A stretch of DNA of 64,000 nucleotides, from positions 1 to 64,000 of the forward strand of contig OAPG01000014.1 of assembly GCA_900208305.1 (NCBI GenBank). Direction: 5' to 3'. Source of the stretch: Melanopsichium pennsylvanicum. Its lineage: Eukaryota; Basidiomycota; Ustilaginomycetes; Ustilaginales. The notes beneath the pieces were generated by a model that made no database searches, had not been told where the DNA came from, and was given only the letters and a program-made list of their open reading frames with translations. Position numbers and translations under genes: made by a program. Shown here piece by piece: positions 41,940 through 52,288 of this stretch (the stretch's first letter is position 1; each line of letters opens with the position of its first letter).

Positions 41940-42331
41940 AAAAGACAGGAAAGAAAGAACCTAAGTCTCAATCTCTAGCATTCTGCCAAAAGTCTTGGCT
42001 TGGGGTTGGTCAAGATTGGTGCTGCATGTCATTACACTACTCTCTGGCTCACCTGCATTTGAGCAAGGCAAGTGACCTCAGCCAACGCAGACAGACATGC
42101 AAAGTTTACTTTGGTGCCAAATTTTCTGGTAAACTCTCCCTTCTTTGGGCCTTTCTTTACTTTAATAACACCAAATTGTTGTTGTTGTTTTTCAGAGCTA
42201 CCTATCAATGTTGCCCACACAAGATTTGATTGAGCATGCTGGTCTGCCTCTACTACTCAACTTTTTTGTTCAAAGAGCTCCTGTTCCAATCAGACCTTTG
42301 CCAGCCCTTTTCTTCATACATTAGTTGCAGA
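41940..42331. other. Spacer between the two LTR copies
   Basis: About 390 bp of AT-richer DNA with no retrotransposon protein, primer-binding site or polypurine tract recognisable. It is more likely older host or transposon DNA into which copy 2 inserted than an internal region belonging to both LTRs. A CAACAACAAC run lies near 42176-42190. Confidence 0.5.
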
Positions 42332-42774
42332 ATATGTGTTAAGGCCGTAGGGTCTAGATACCGTGGGGCGGCTACAGCCGGGACAGGATCTACGGGTACG
42401 GAGAGGTTGTAGGCGTGGGCGGCACAGGCGGTTGGGGGTCAGAGCACACTACTGCATTGCTATAGAGCTAGCTAAGTAATACATGCAACGAGGTCCGGAG
42501 GCAACCTCATGTCAGGCGGGGGCGGGGTGGTAAGGTACAAGAGCTATCGGCCACCTCCCACCTCGGCGTTACAATGTTAGGTTGCCGACGGTTGTATTCC
42601 GCGTACCGAGGGGCCAGCCGCGGTTGGGCGGTAGGAGGATCGTGTCAGGCCGACCGCTCCGCTGCAAGGGGTCCGGAGAGGGTCGGTCGGGGCCCGATCA
42701 CGATGATCGCTCAATCGGGAGGAGGGCCGAGCGCCCCCCCTTTTGGACTCCTGTTGGTAGGCACTAACAATATG
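42332..42774. mobile_element. Solo LTR (copy 2, 433 bp) with 5-bp target-site duplication
   Basis: The LTR occupies 42337-42769 (TGTTAAGG...CACTAACA) and is flanked by ATATG at 42332-42336 and again at 42770-42774. A perfect 5-bp duplication around a single LTR is the hallmark of an LTR retrotransposon reduced by LTR-LTR recombination. The TGTTA/TAACA ends are common in Ty1/copia-type elements. It retains many CpG dinucleotides lost in copy 1, so it looks younger. Confidence 0.88.
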
Positions 42775-43027
42775 TGATTTTGCACCCTAGTCATTGTCCA
42801 TTGCAACACATGTTGGTTTGATGGTTTCACTACTGACACTTCATGACGGTCTTGCCAATACCTGTAAGCATCACATCCACATGCAACATGTCTTGACAAA
42901 CAATTGGCTGCCAAGCATTCCACTTTAACAAACCAAAAGAAAGAGTGTGCACCTAATCCTAGACTGACATTTGATATGTATCAATATATATATCATGTTG
43001 TGAGAATAATGACAAACCAATTAATGC
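42775..43027. other. AT-rich flank of the repeat cluster
   Basis: About 250 bp at the 3' side of the Asn-repeat gene. A short minus-strand frame has no recognisable family. A (TA)n-like patch occurs near 42982-42994. Confidence 0.5.
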
Positions 43028-43625
43028 CTAATCATCAGAGCGAGGGGGAGTTCTAGGAGAAGCCAAAGTTCTAAATTGCTCCTCATTGCTATGATTAGTC
43101 AAGCTTGAAGAACCCCATTCATTATTCCCTTCATGCTGTTGTTGCTGTCTATGCTGTTGTTGGCGCTGCTGGTGCTGGTGTTGCTGACGACTAACACCGC
43201 GACGCAAAAAGGGCAAACCTCTGCTACTCCCATTGTCACCTTGTTGACTTCTGTGCCAGCTACGGTTCTGACCACTCCCCCACACACGCTCCCTTCCTTC
43301 CCCGTTATTCCCAGCTCTGTCCGAAGACAACAACGACAAATTTTCCGGAGGGATCAGAGTAGCATCAGCACCGGCAGCAGCCAGATTCTCCAATGCTCGC
43401 TCCACCGCGTTCTTTCTCGCTCTCGGACTGCTCATTGGCTGCGAAGGCGTCGGCGGATGAGGAGATGCTTTGCCTCCCCACCGGTTCTGGTCGTTATTGC
43501 TGTTTTTGTTGTTGTTGTCGTTCCTATTTCTGTTGTTGTTGTTGTTTTTGTTGTTGTTGTTGTTTTTGTTTTTGTTTTTGTTTTTGTTTTTGTTTTTGTT
43601 TTTGTTTTTGTTGTTGTAGTTGTAG

Positions 43626-43705
<80 letters not shown>

Positions 43706-45631
43706 GCCTCTTGGAGGATTTGGTGACAGCCGATCTATCGGTGGGAGAGCAGGAGGAGATCGGGTATCGGCTCTGAATAGCGACCCAGAGGTCTCGTACC
43801 GGTTCGAGCTTTGACAACGTCTTTGTGAACGAGGCGGCATACCCTCAGAGTCGCGTTGCTGATGATCCAAAATATTTGTTGTGCAGCTCGGTCGGCGAGG
43901 GAGCGACACTGATGGTTGCTTTGACGGGCGTCGGTCGTGATCCTCCCATCGATCAGCGTCGTGTGCTGCTTGCTCATCCCGCGAACGTCTCCAAGAATCT
44001 CCTCCTGTTCTGCGTGGTGGTGTTCTCACCCGTGAGCGATGGTCATATCGCTCATCATCGTCATCCCTGTGATTGGCAGGTCGAGGTGAAGCAGATCGGT
44101 TTCGATGCGATGTGACTCCTCGACAACGCGATCGCTCCCTTGCAGATGGCCCTGTGCGAGATAATCTGTCTGCAGAAGCATCTCGCTGGTTCTGTGCATG
44201 TACTCTGTTCGGCGCCGATTTCGGCTGCGGTTGCTTTTTGGGAGGTTGCGTCTGCTTCTTCGGCTGCGAATGAGTAGCTGTGACTTTGCCATTGGCTCTT
44301 TGTCGCTTGCCAGGTCGGGCTGGTGAAGTGGTAAGTGGGTTAGCTGCAGCCGCAGCACTTCTTTTACGAATTTCAGGTGGGTTATTTTGACCGTTGGCTG
44401 CATTCTGAGCTTGCTGTTCGCCCTTGCCTTTTCCTTGCCCGTCATGCTGGCCATTGTCACTGGTATCGGAGGCGATTTGAGCGATTGTTTGAGTCATCGT
44501 TGCACTTGTAGCTTGAGAAGCTTGTGAAGCTGCTGTTGACGCCCTGCTTCTACCTCTCCCGCGACCCGCTTCTCTTGCTTGAGCCGGTTGTGTCTGAGCC
44601 CAAGTGCGGTTCCCATTGGCCTGAAGCGCTGCTCTACTTGTGCTGGCCACAGCCGCCAGGGGGGCTGGTAGAGTAGCCGATCGAGTTGCAAGATCGTCGT
44701 CCTTCCTGTTTGGGAAAAAGAACTTGAACGGCTGCTTGATCTTTTCTCCTCTCTCATTAGCTGTTCTCAACACTCCGGCCACCCTCGAAATCAGAGCTTG
44801 AGCTGTCCTGCCACGCAAAAAATTACCTTTGATGCCCATGTCGCCATAATTGGCGATCAAAAGTTGAAAGATGCGGTATCGCTCCTCGGTGTATTTGCGG
44901 GTGTAGTAGATGGTTTCACTGCTGATGATTTCATTGAGCTTTTCAAACATGAGTCGATGCGTCTTTGGATCCCACCGCTCTTTGGAGGAGACGGGTAGGC
45001 CATTGGGACCGATGACGGTACGGACCGGGGCGGACGTCGCTGTAACGTCTTGGACTGACGCGGATCGTCGGCCTTGGCCGGAGGAGGAGGAGGAGGATGA
45101 AGTCGAAGAGGAAGAGCTGCCACTTGCAGCAGACGAAGAGGAGGCGGAGGAAGACGAAGAAGAGTCGGAGCTGGTGCTGCTTGTCGACGCTGAGCTGGCG
45201 ACCGAAGATGCTTGCGGGCGGACGAATCCCAAGGGTAGGGATGGGAGTGTACCAGTGCTCAGGCCCGCTTGTTGTGATGCGCTTGTCGTTGAGGCAGTAG
45301 AAGATGGCTGAGAGCGAGGAGGATCCGTCTTTGTCACGGCTGAGACTGCTGTGAGTGTTGACGCTATTGCTGCTGCTTGTTGCGGTGTTGACGACGAAGG
45401 AAGGCTGATTGTCTTGGCGACAATGACGCCATTCTCAGCAACAACGTCCTGAAACGCAGATGGGTGCAGTTCCCAAAGGTCCTCTCCATCGCTCACATAG
45501 AGCTGCACGCCACTTGGTGCGACGTCAAAGCGACCAGCAGCAACGGTCCTTGCATCGTCAAAGTCGAGCACCGAAGCGAGAACCTTGCCATGAGGGCCGA
45601 GGTCGAGCTTGACCCTGTTCCGAGCTGCCAT
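43028..45631 (-). CDS. Asn-repeat protein of unknown function
   Basis: An 867-residue protein with a clear ATG at 45631; I do not recognise the family. Two parts look folded. Residues 1-75 resemble a small beta-rich domain (VKLDLGPHGKVLASVLDFDDA, GVQLYVSDGEDLWELHPSAF). Residues 212-312 are a helical, basic, conserved-looking block (RWDPKTHRLMFEKLNEI, YTEERYRIFQLLIANYGDMG, LISRVAGVLRTANERG, KQPFKFFFPNRK). Between them is a Ser-run linker. The rest is Arg/Ser/Gln-rich and disordered, with an uninterrupted Asn run of nearly 30 residues followed by Asn-Lys and Asn-Tyr alternation (about 642-720), encoded by an AAC/AAA microsatellite, and a late Gln/His-rich stretch. The basic RS-like segments suggest a nucleic-acid-associated protein, but this is inference. 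Confidence 0.75.
43500..43706. repeat. (GTT)n/(GTTTTT)n microsatellite coding for Asn and Asn-Lys runs
   Basis: About 200 bp of GTT-based repeats: imperfect at 43500-43560, GTTTTT hexamers at 43560-43612, then nearly pure GTT at 43621-43706. On the minus strand these encode alternating Asn/Lys and a long Asn homopolymer. The length is likely variable between strains. Confidence 0.95.
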
Positions 45632-46580
45632 TGTTGGCGATGAAAGCTGCTACCAGATGTTCAGAAATTTTAAATCATAACTGTGTGTGTTCCGAGCCCT
45701 TTTGCGGCAGGATGCTGTAATGGGGGACCGGAACGACGCCGAGCGGATGAGGGTGATGAAGAAGGTTGTTGCGCACAATCACTACCTCGACCCTCCTCTA
45801 TTCTTTTTCTCCTACTCCTCCGGTTACGAGCTACGCATACGCAGGAACTCTTTGCTTTCGTTGAGAGTATCTGGACGAAAATCGTGATTGAAGGATGATT
45901 AGAATCGAGACGTGTAGAGAGATGGGAATTATGGATGAAGGTGTGAGCGTGGGAAAGGCGATGTTTGGTCTGCAGCCACGAGAGGCAGGAACACTTTGTC
46001 AAACGCGAAAATGATGGTTGCATCCAGCGAATTCGAGTTTTTCGGAAAACCTCCGTCGTCGGGTCAACATGGTGAAAGAAAATCAATCGGTCGCTCTCCG
46101 ACACCATCACTTACCTCCATTCCAACTCTATCATCACCATCCATCGGATTGATCCGCTAAGGTAAATTTGCTCATTCAACCCCGTTTCATTCGGGATCTC
46201 AGCCACATTTCTCGTATCGGTCGGCTTCAATCCGCTAGCTCAGTCACGGACGACACCGCAGAAACGCACAAAGAGCACCACCTGCGTCTAGTCCATCACT
46301 TGCTGAGCCTCGGAGAAGGCTCAACAATTCCATCTAATTCTGCCTATCACATATATCCCCTTGGCGGATTGTAGTATATCGTATTTAGTCGACAACGTAT
46401 GAACCCATATCATTCGACAGCAATAGGTCTTGACACGCTGCTTCGATTCTTCAACCGTCACCTTCGATCCACCCAACGCGATTCTGTCTCACTCATGTAT
46501 TTCTTCCAACCCATTAGTAATTGATCGGCACAAGCACCACTGAATAGCTTAACGTACTCCGGATCGGTCGACTACAAGTA
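45632..46580. other. Divergent promoter region between the Asn-repeat gene and the Fhl1-like gene
   Basis: About 950 bp between two divergently transcribed regulators. Short frames in both directions show no family. No repeat is recognisable. Confidence 0.55.
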
Positions 46581-49500
46581 ATGGCGGACACAGCACCTGC
46601 CGTGGCTTCGCTGCCGTCGCGCACGCCCAGAGCCATATCACCGCCAGGTATCGAGAATCCGAATCCAATAGCGTCAACGTCGGCCCACACGCTCGACAAC
46701 AGTCCAACTCAATCAGAATCCGTCTCAAGCTCAGCAGAAGGAAACGCTGCAGCTGCTTCCTTACCAGATGGTGATTCAGCCTCGATATCAAATCACATTT
46801 CCGATACGGTGGCCAGCCGGGAACCCGGCTTACAGATCGCGGCATCCAGCCAGCACGAGTCGATACCTCCATCCATATCAGCTTCGTTGCAAGCCGCGAC
46901 CGCAGGTCTCAATGAAGAAGATGCCAAGCTCCTAGCCTCCCTAGCAGAAGGCAATGGCCTCTTGAATCACCTCTCGAACCTAGCGGCACAAAATGCAAGT
47001 TCGAATGATCTGCTCAATGCTTACGCAGGCGATCTCATGCTCGATTCTTCCACCCCAGGCTTTTCATCCACTGGCACAATATTCGATGCCTCAGCCTTCC
47101 AAGGCGCTGTGGATCTCAACGAAGCTCTCACACACCAAGACATGGACTGGGATGATGAAGCGTTTGATAATCTCGAACCCGAAGACGAAGACGGTCAAGA
47201 TGCAGGTCCGATCCAGGCATATGCCAAGCTTGAGTTCCCAGGTTTCTCGTATTACATTCAGACCTTGGACGTGACCATTGGCCGCCGACCTGGTCAGCTG
47301 CAGTCAAACCAGCGACCCGGCGCATTGCCACCGCAACTGCCCAACGCCGCTTCAGGGCTTTCACAAGCTCATATCACATCGGAGTCCAAGACCGAGGGAG
47401 ATGTCGACGTCGATCTAGGACCTCTCAAGTCCATCTCGAGATTGCACGCACGCATTTTTTACTATACAGGTCCCATCCACCCTCCCAACTCTGCCTTCCT
47501 CAACGGCACACCAGCGCACAGTCGAACATCCAGCGGCAACGGGTCTGCACCGTATCGAATCACATCGCCCACTGCCCTCAGTCGTGTCAACGGTGCCCGC
47601 TTGACTGGAGCGGAAGCTATTTCCCAGGACCCGTACAACATTGCCTCGCAAATGGGAGCAAGCGCCGGCACAGACCCCGAACAGGGCGAGGGACAGTTTG
47701 TGTTGATGGTGGTGGGACGCAATGGTGCATTCGTCGACGATGTCTGGGTCGAAAAGGGAGGATTGGTCGTTCTCGGCAAGCGCACCAAGATCCAAATCGC
47801 GGAACGTGTCTTCTACTTTGTGCTCCCTCCGCCTCCCGGCGCAGCATCTTATAGCGTCGACGGCGACAGTCAACGTGCGCATGACTCTGAATCCGACTCG
47901 CTCTCCGACCTGAGCAGCGACGACCAAGCCGAGGGCGACGAACAGAAAGGCGACGAAGAAGACGAAGAAGAAGACGAAGAGGAGGAGGGGGAAGATTTAT
48001 CCAGCTCCGTCTCCAGCGAAGGAAGCGGTGATGATGGGTACGAAGATCAGGACGATGATGAGCGCGACGCAGCTGTGCGGCCCCATGGCGAGACAGCCGA
48101 TACGGTTTCGAGCGCAACGAAAGGCCGAAGGAGGCCATCAGCAGCTACTGTAAAATGCAAACCAGCAAGTCGTGACGAGAAGCCGAAACGAAGGCTGGTG
48201 CTCAAGGCCAAGTCGAAGGTTGGTAAAACATCCGCTGGCGCCGCCGCAGAAGATGCTGACGGAGTCATGGACGAGGATGTCGATGAGATCCGGGCAGGGA
48301 AGGCCAAGATGCAGGCCAAAGCTGCTGGCAAAGGAAAGGCAGCTACCGTCAAGACAACTGCAGCTGCTCTCGCCAATAGAGCCTTAGGCAAGGGCAAAGG
48401 CAAGGGCAGTGGCAACGGAGCAGGACGCGGCAAGATGCCGACGAAAGGACCTGTACCCGAGACAAGACCTGAAGGCGACGACAGCGATAGTCTCGGCACT
48501 CCGAGTGGAGGCGAGCAGAGCAGCGAAGGGGAGGAGGATGACGGCATTACCACGCTGCCACCACCCTCCAACACGATTGGTGCCGGTGCAGCTGGCAAGC
48601 GCCCGGGCAAGGGCGTCAAAGGTCTCAAAGGTGCCAAGAACAACAAAGACAGCAAAGCCAAGAAGGCAGATGATGCGGCACAGGCTTGTGAAAATGCAGA
48701 AGCAGCAGCAGCAGGCTCCCCCGTCAAGAAAGAGTCGCCAATCCCGACATGGGCCATGGGAGCCGGCATTGCAGGACGCAAGAGGAAGCGAGGCGAAGCT
48801 GCTACTGATGAGGAGCCGGCTCTCAAGGTTGGCACGCCGATCGGTATCGAGGCGTTGGATGCTGCTAGGCGCGCGAAAGCTGCCAAGGCACGAGCCGACG
48901 CTTCCTCCGATGCTAATTCTGCCAGTCCCAAAAAGGACAAGGCAGCTCCAGCTGCAGCCGCACCGACAGATCGAGCGGCGGACGTATCCGCCAAAGCTGG
49001 CGCAGAGGATGACGATGTTGTGATGGTTGCTGTGGACTCTGCAACGCCCGAGACGTGTGTCTCAACCGCAACGCCAGCCAACCCTGCTTCCGCCTCTACT
49101 GCGCCCTCCCCATCGGTGCCCTTGCCAGCTACCGCTGCTGCAAAGACGACAACCACCACAGCTGGTACACCACCTATAAGCGCCACTGCAGGGGCTGCTG
49201 TGAAAGCCGAAGAGAAAGGTGCAGCCATAAACGCCACACCTGCTTCCACCACGCCGGCCAAAGCGAAATCAGCAAAGTCGAAAACAACCAAGCCAAAGAA
49301 GCCCAAAAAGGGTGCTGCAGCGGAGGAAACGGCTGTCACAGCATCTGGTGTAACCGGCGCCCCAGGATCGATGGTGCCACCGGGCGCTGGCACCATGGGC
49401 AGCTCCCCGATGCCCGTGGGCACCTTTGCTGGCTCGTACGCAGGCTCAAACGTGTATGCGCCTCAGATGCCCTACGATCCCAATTCGGCGTCTGCAGCGT

Positions 49501-51953
49501 CTGCCATCATTGCTGCTGCCAATGCAGTCTCCGGCTCGATGCCCGGATATGGTCAACATCCTCAGGCCCAGGCATTGCCCCATGCTGTCGGGCAGATGGC
49601 ATCTTCACTACCAACGATTCCTTCGGCTGTTGCTGGACGTACATCTGGTGTTTTGAGCGCGGTTGCAGGCGCAGCTCCTGGTTCGTATTCATCCATATCG
49701 ATGCCACCTTCGATGACTTCTTTGCCGGCTCCCACATCAACACCTACGGGCCCCGCAGCTCCAGGCTCGGATCCTTCGACGTGGCCGACCACAGCCAGTA
49801 TCATCGCTTCAGCCGCTAGTTTGGCGAATGCACACGCAAAGCAAGCTCAAAAGCCAGCAGCTACAGCTGCTCCTGGAAGCACTGCCGGCAGCACGCTTGC
49901 GGCAGCCTCCAAAGCAACGCCGAGTCCAGCTCCTCTAGCTGCTGTAAAGCCACCGCCCGGACCTGAGGACAAGCCTGATTTGTCCAACATCGAGCTCATA
50001 TCGCAGGCGCTTCGTTCCGACCACTGTGCAAAGAAAGGAGCAAAGCTCACGCTGCAAGAGGTCTACGAATGGATCGCAAATCGATGGATCTGGTTCAAAC
50101 GCAACGGCAGACACACGGGCCGAGACTGGCAGAGTTCCATCCGTCACGCCATCGGCTCGTCGCGCGATTTCACAAGGATCCCACGCAGATCGGACGAGCC
50201 CGGAAAAGGTATCTTCTACACAATGTCGGACAGCAAGCTCGCCGAGCAGCATCGCGCCAATCTTGCAAAGCAGAAGGAGGAAGCTGCCAAAGCGGCGGCT
50301 GCAGGACCACCTGCTCCCGTCGGTGCTGCTGGGTCTGTCGCTTCCAGTGTGCCTGGTGGCGCAATTACCGCCGGAACGTTGCCACAAGGCGTCGCTGCAA
50401 CCAACACTGCAACTGCAGCGGCAGGAGGAACAGCGGCAGCTGGCACACCTGGCTCGCTGCCAGCCATCCGAATCCCGCTTATCATCGGCACGCCTCCCTC
50501 TGGCGCTACACCAGCAGCATTGGACAAGCCAAAAGCCGCCCCGGGTACCATCGAGTCCCTTCTCGAGACGCCGCCGATTGTACATCACGACGGCAAGCTC
50601 TACCTGAGCCCGCAAGTGTTTGGTCATCTCAACGCAGGGCAATTGGCACAGATCGAGGGTCTGGGAGCGCAGCAGGCACTGCAGGTGCTGCAGGCGTATC
50701 TCGTGACGCATTTGAAAGAGAGGATGAGGCTGCAACAAGTGGCGGCTCAAAAAAAAGATGCGAGCGCTCCGGCTGGCAAAGCCTCGCCAAGTCCCGCCGC
50801 GGCCGCAGTGAAGCCGGCGACCACGCCAGCACCTGCCGCTGCTGTTGCTGCAAAGGCAACACCGCGTCCACCTGCCGCTGCATCTGCATCTGCGCCAAAG
50901 CCGGCGAGCGTTGGTGCCAACGGAACTGCTTCGCCAGTGAAATCAGCTGCCACGTCAGCTTCAACTGCTACGACGGGTACGGCCCCGGTCACCACAGCGC
51001 TGCCCCGACCTCCTACATCTGCTACATCCTTGCATCCGACGCCAACGCTGCCAAAGCCAGTCTTACCTGCTCTCATCAAGCCCTCCTTTCCCACCAGCTC
51101 GCAGTCTGCTGCAAATAGCACTACACCTGGTGCCATGACGGCTGGATCCACCCCGTCTCAGCCTGGCAAATCTGCACCAAGTACTGCTGCGGCGAAAACG
51201 CCAGCATTTCCTGCTGTTTCAACGGTTGCACAGCCCAAGGCGCCAGTGCTGCCAAGCACGCCCCTCCGAACTTCGGTTCCCGCTGGGCCTTCCACGCCCA
51301 AGATCAGCACGACCGCTTCCGTCCCTCATGTTGCATCGTCAGCAACGCCAGGCATAGCCTCCACGCCACCTGCAGCTCCCAGCGCACCACCGAAACCAGC
51401 TTCTCCGGTGAAGACAGCACCGGCTGCACCGACCACAGGCAACTCGGCCGCTGCCGCTTTTGCTGCTCCAGTCGCTACTGCTTCGGACCCGCCAAGCGCA
51501 ACGACCGCTGCAGGCAACGGAGCGAGCAAGCCAGCTGCTTCCAGCACCCCAGGCACGAGCGCTACGGCTGACACAGCATCGAAAGCTGGCACTCCTGCCC
51601 CCTCAGCAGGCAGCGACAGCGACGATCCTCTGTCAGCCCTGTCGGCGCTGGCAGCACATCCCGAAGCTGCGGCGCTCATCGCGCTCCTACGCAAACAGCA
51701 GCAAGAGAGCGGAGCAAGTGGCGGCGGTAAGCAGCTGGCCAAGCTCACGCCTGGTCAACTGCAGTTGCTGCAGATGGCCAACAAGCTCGCGGCACAGCAG
51801 GGAAAGGGTGGAAGTGGGAAGAAGAAGAAGAAGACGAGCTCGGGAACACGAACAGGGACGAGGGAGGGAACTGCAACACCGGGTCCAAGTGGTCAGGAGT
51901 CGTCGCCTGCTCCGCCTGGAGTTAGCCCTTCGCCTGGACCCAAAGCTTGGTAA
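46581..51953 (+). CDS. FHL1: FHA + forkhead transcription factor, Fhl1-like
   Basis: A 1790-residue nuclear factor starting at the ATG at 46581. An FHA phosphothreonine-binding domain lies at about 213-418 (AYAKLEFPGFSYYIQTLDVTIGRR, then SISRLHARIFY, GRNGAFVDDVWVEKGG, IAERVFYFVLPPP), interrupted by Pro/Ser-rich loops. A very acidic stretch and Lys/Ala-rich disordered regions follow. The forkhead winged helix lies at about 1131-1217 (KPDLSNIELISQAL, LTLQEVYEWIANRWIWFKRN, GRDWQSSIRHAIGSSRDFTRIPRR, GKGIFYTM). The remaining 570 residues are Ala/Pro/Thr-rich. FHA before forkhead with this FHA sequence resembles Fhl1, which in yeast sits at ribosomal-protein promoters with Ifh1; Fkh1/2 share the layout but are shorter. 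The Ala/Thr/Pro tracts create long antisense frames that are not genes. Confidence 0.88.
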   Translation: MADTAPAVASLPSRTPRAISPPGIENPNPIASTSAHTLDNSPTQSESVSSSAEGNAAAASLPDGDSASISNHISDTVASREPGLQIAASSQHESIPPSISASLQAATAGLNEEDAKLLASLAEGNGLLNHLSNLAAQNASSNDLLNAYAGDLMLDSSTPGFSSTGTIFDASAFQGAVDLNEALTHQDMDWDDEAFDNLEPEDEDGQDAGPIQAYAKLEFPGFSYYIQTLDVTIGRRPGQLQSNQRPGALPPQLPNAASGLSQAHITSESKTEGDVDVDLGPLKSISRLHARIFYYTGPIHPPNSAFLNGTPAHSRTSSGNGSAPYRITSPTALSRVNGARLTGAEAISQDPYNIASQMGASAGTDPEQGEGQFVLMVVGRNGAFVDDVWVEKGGLVVLGKRTKIQIAERVFYFVLPPPPGAASYSVDGDSQRAHDSESDSLSDLSSDDQAEGDEQKGDEEDEEEDEEEEGEDLSSSVSSEGSGDDGYEDQDDDERDAAVRPHGETADTVSSATKGRRRPSAATVKCKPASRDEKPKRRLVLKAKSKVGKTSAGAAAEDADGVMDEDVDEIRAGKAKMQAKAAGKGKAATVKTTAAALANRALGKGKGKGSGNGAGRGKMPTKGPVPETRPEGDDSDSLGTPSGGEQSSEGEEDDGITTLPPPSNTIGAGAAGKRPGKGVKGLKGAKNNKDSKAKKADDAAQACENAEAAAAGSPVKKESPIPTWAMGAGIAGRKRKRGEAATDEEPALKVGTPIGIEALDAARRAKAAKARADASSDANSASPKKDKAAPAAAAPTDRAADVSAKAGAEDDDVVMVAVDSATPETCVSTATPANPASASTAPSPSVPLPATAAAKTTTTTAGTPPISATAGAAVKAEEKGAAINATPASTTPAKAKSAKSKTTKPKKPKKGAAAEETAVTASGVTGAPGSMVPPGAGTMGSSPMPVGTFAGSYAGSNVYAPQMPYDPNSASAASAIIAAANAVSGSMPGYGQHPQAQALPHAVGQMASSLPTIPSAVAGRTSGVLSAVAGAAPGSYSSISMPPSMTSLPAPTSTPTGPAAPGSDPSTWPTTASIIASAASLANAHAKQAQKPAATAAPGSTAGSTLAAASKATPSPAPLAAVKPPPGPEDKPDLSNIELISQALRSDHCAKKGAKLTLQEVYEWIANRWIWFKRNGRHTGRDWQSSIRHAIGSSRDFTRIPRRSDEPGKGIFYTMSDSKLAEQHRANLAKQKEEAAKAAAAGPPAPVGAAGSVASSVPGGAITAGTLPQGVAATNTATAAAGGTAAAGTPGSLPAIRIPLIIGTPPSGATPAALDKPKAAPGTIESLLETPPIVHHDGKLYLSPQVFGHLNAGQLAQIEGLGAQQALQVLQAYLVTHLKERMRLQQVAAQKKDASAPAGKASPSPAAAAVKPATTPAPAAAVAAKATPRPPAAASASAPKPASVGANGTASPVKSAATSASTATTGTAPVTTALPRPPTSATSLHPTPTLPKPVLPALIKPSFPTSSQSAANSTTPGAMTAGSTPSQPGKSAPSTAAAKTPAFPAVSTVAQPKAPVLPSTPLRTSVPAGPSTPKISTTASVPHVASSATPGIASTPPAAPSAPPKPASPVKTAPAAPTTGNSAAAAFAAPVATASDPPSATTAAGNGASKPAASSTPGTSATADTASKAGTPAPSAGSDSDDPLSALSALAAHPEAAALIALLRKQQQESGASGGGKQLAKLTPGQLQLLQMANKLAAQQGKGGSGKKKKKTSSGTRTGTREGTATPGPSGQESSPAPPGVSPSPGPKAW

Positions 51954-52288
51954 GTGGTTATGATTGTGATCTGCAGCCATGGGTTCGTAGAATAGGAATA
52001 TCGGACTGCATCGCAAGTAGTAGCAAGAGCGGACTGCAATCAATATGTTTTGTATCTCGAAGGAGCCATATTGCGATTTCAAGTTCAGGCGGTAGTAGAG
52101 ATAAGGAAGAGCACGGGCTAAAATAAAGCATCAGGAAAGGTGCTAAGAGTCACTCTCAGCAAACAATGTACAACACACACCCGAGCAGAGCATTCAATAT
52201 TGTAATGGCTGCTTTCCAACTCTTCGGTCTGACTGTTTGAAACGGAACTCTTGAAACCGTATTCTACATGACATTAAGGTGGTACTGG
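51954..52288. other. Convergent 3' spacer
   Basis: About 330 bp between the Fhl1-like gene (plus) and the DUF924 gene (minus). Nothing recognisable beyond expected 3' UTRs. Confidence 0.6.

Noticed and set aside
41482..42769. TRIM (miniature LTR retrotransposon) made of the two LTRs and the 390-bp spacer
   Set aside because: Copy 2 has its own ATATG duplication and the outer flanks of the pair do not match, so two separate insertions are more likely.
43133..43776. Poly-Val and poly-Cys frames on the plus strand
   Set aside because: Alternative readings of the GTT microsatellite within the Asn-repeat gene.
48047..49423. 458-codon open frame on the minus strand, Ala/Val/Gly/Ser-rich
   Set aside because: Antisense to the Ala/Lys-rich part of the Fhl1-like gene; GCN/GCC-rich codons keep the opposite strand open. 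No plausible fold.
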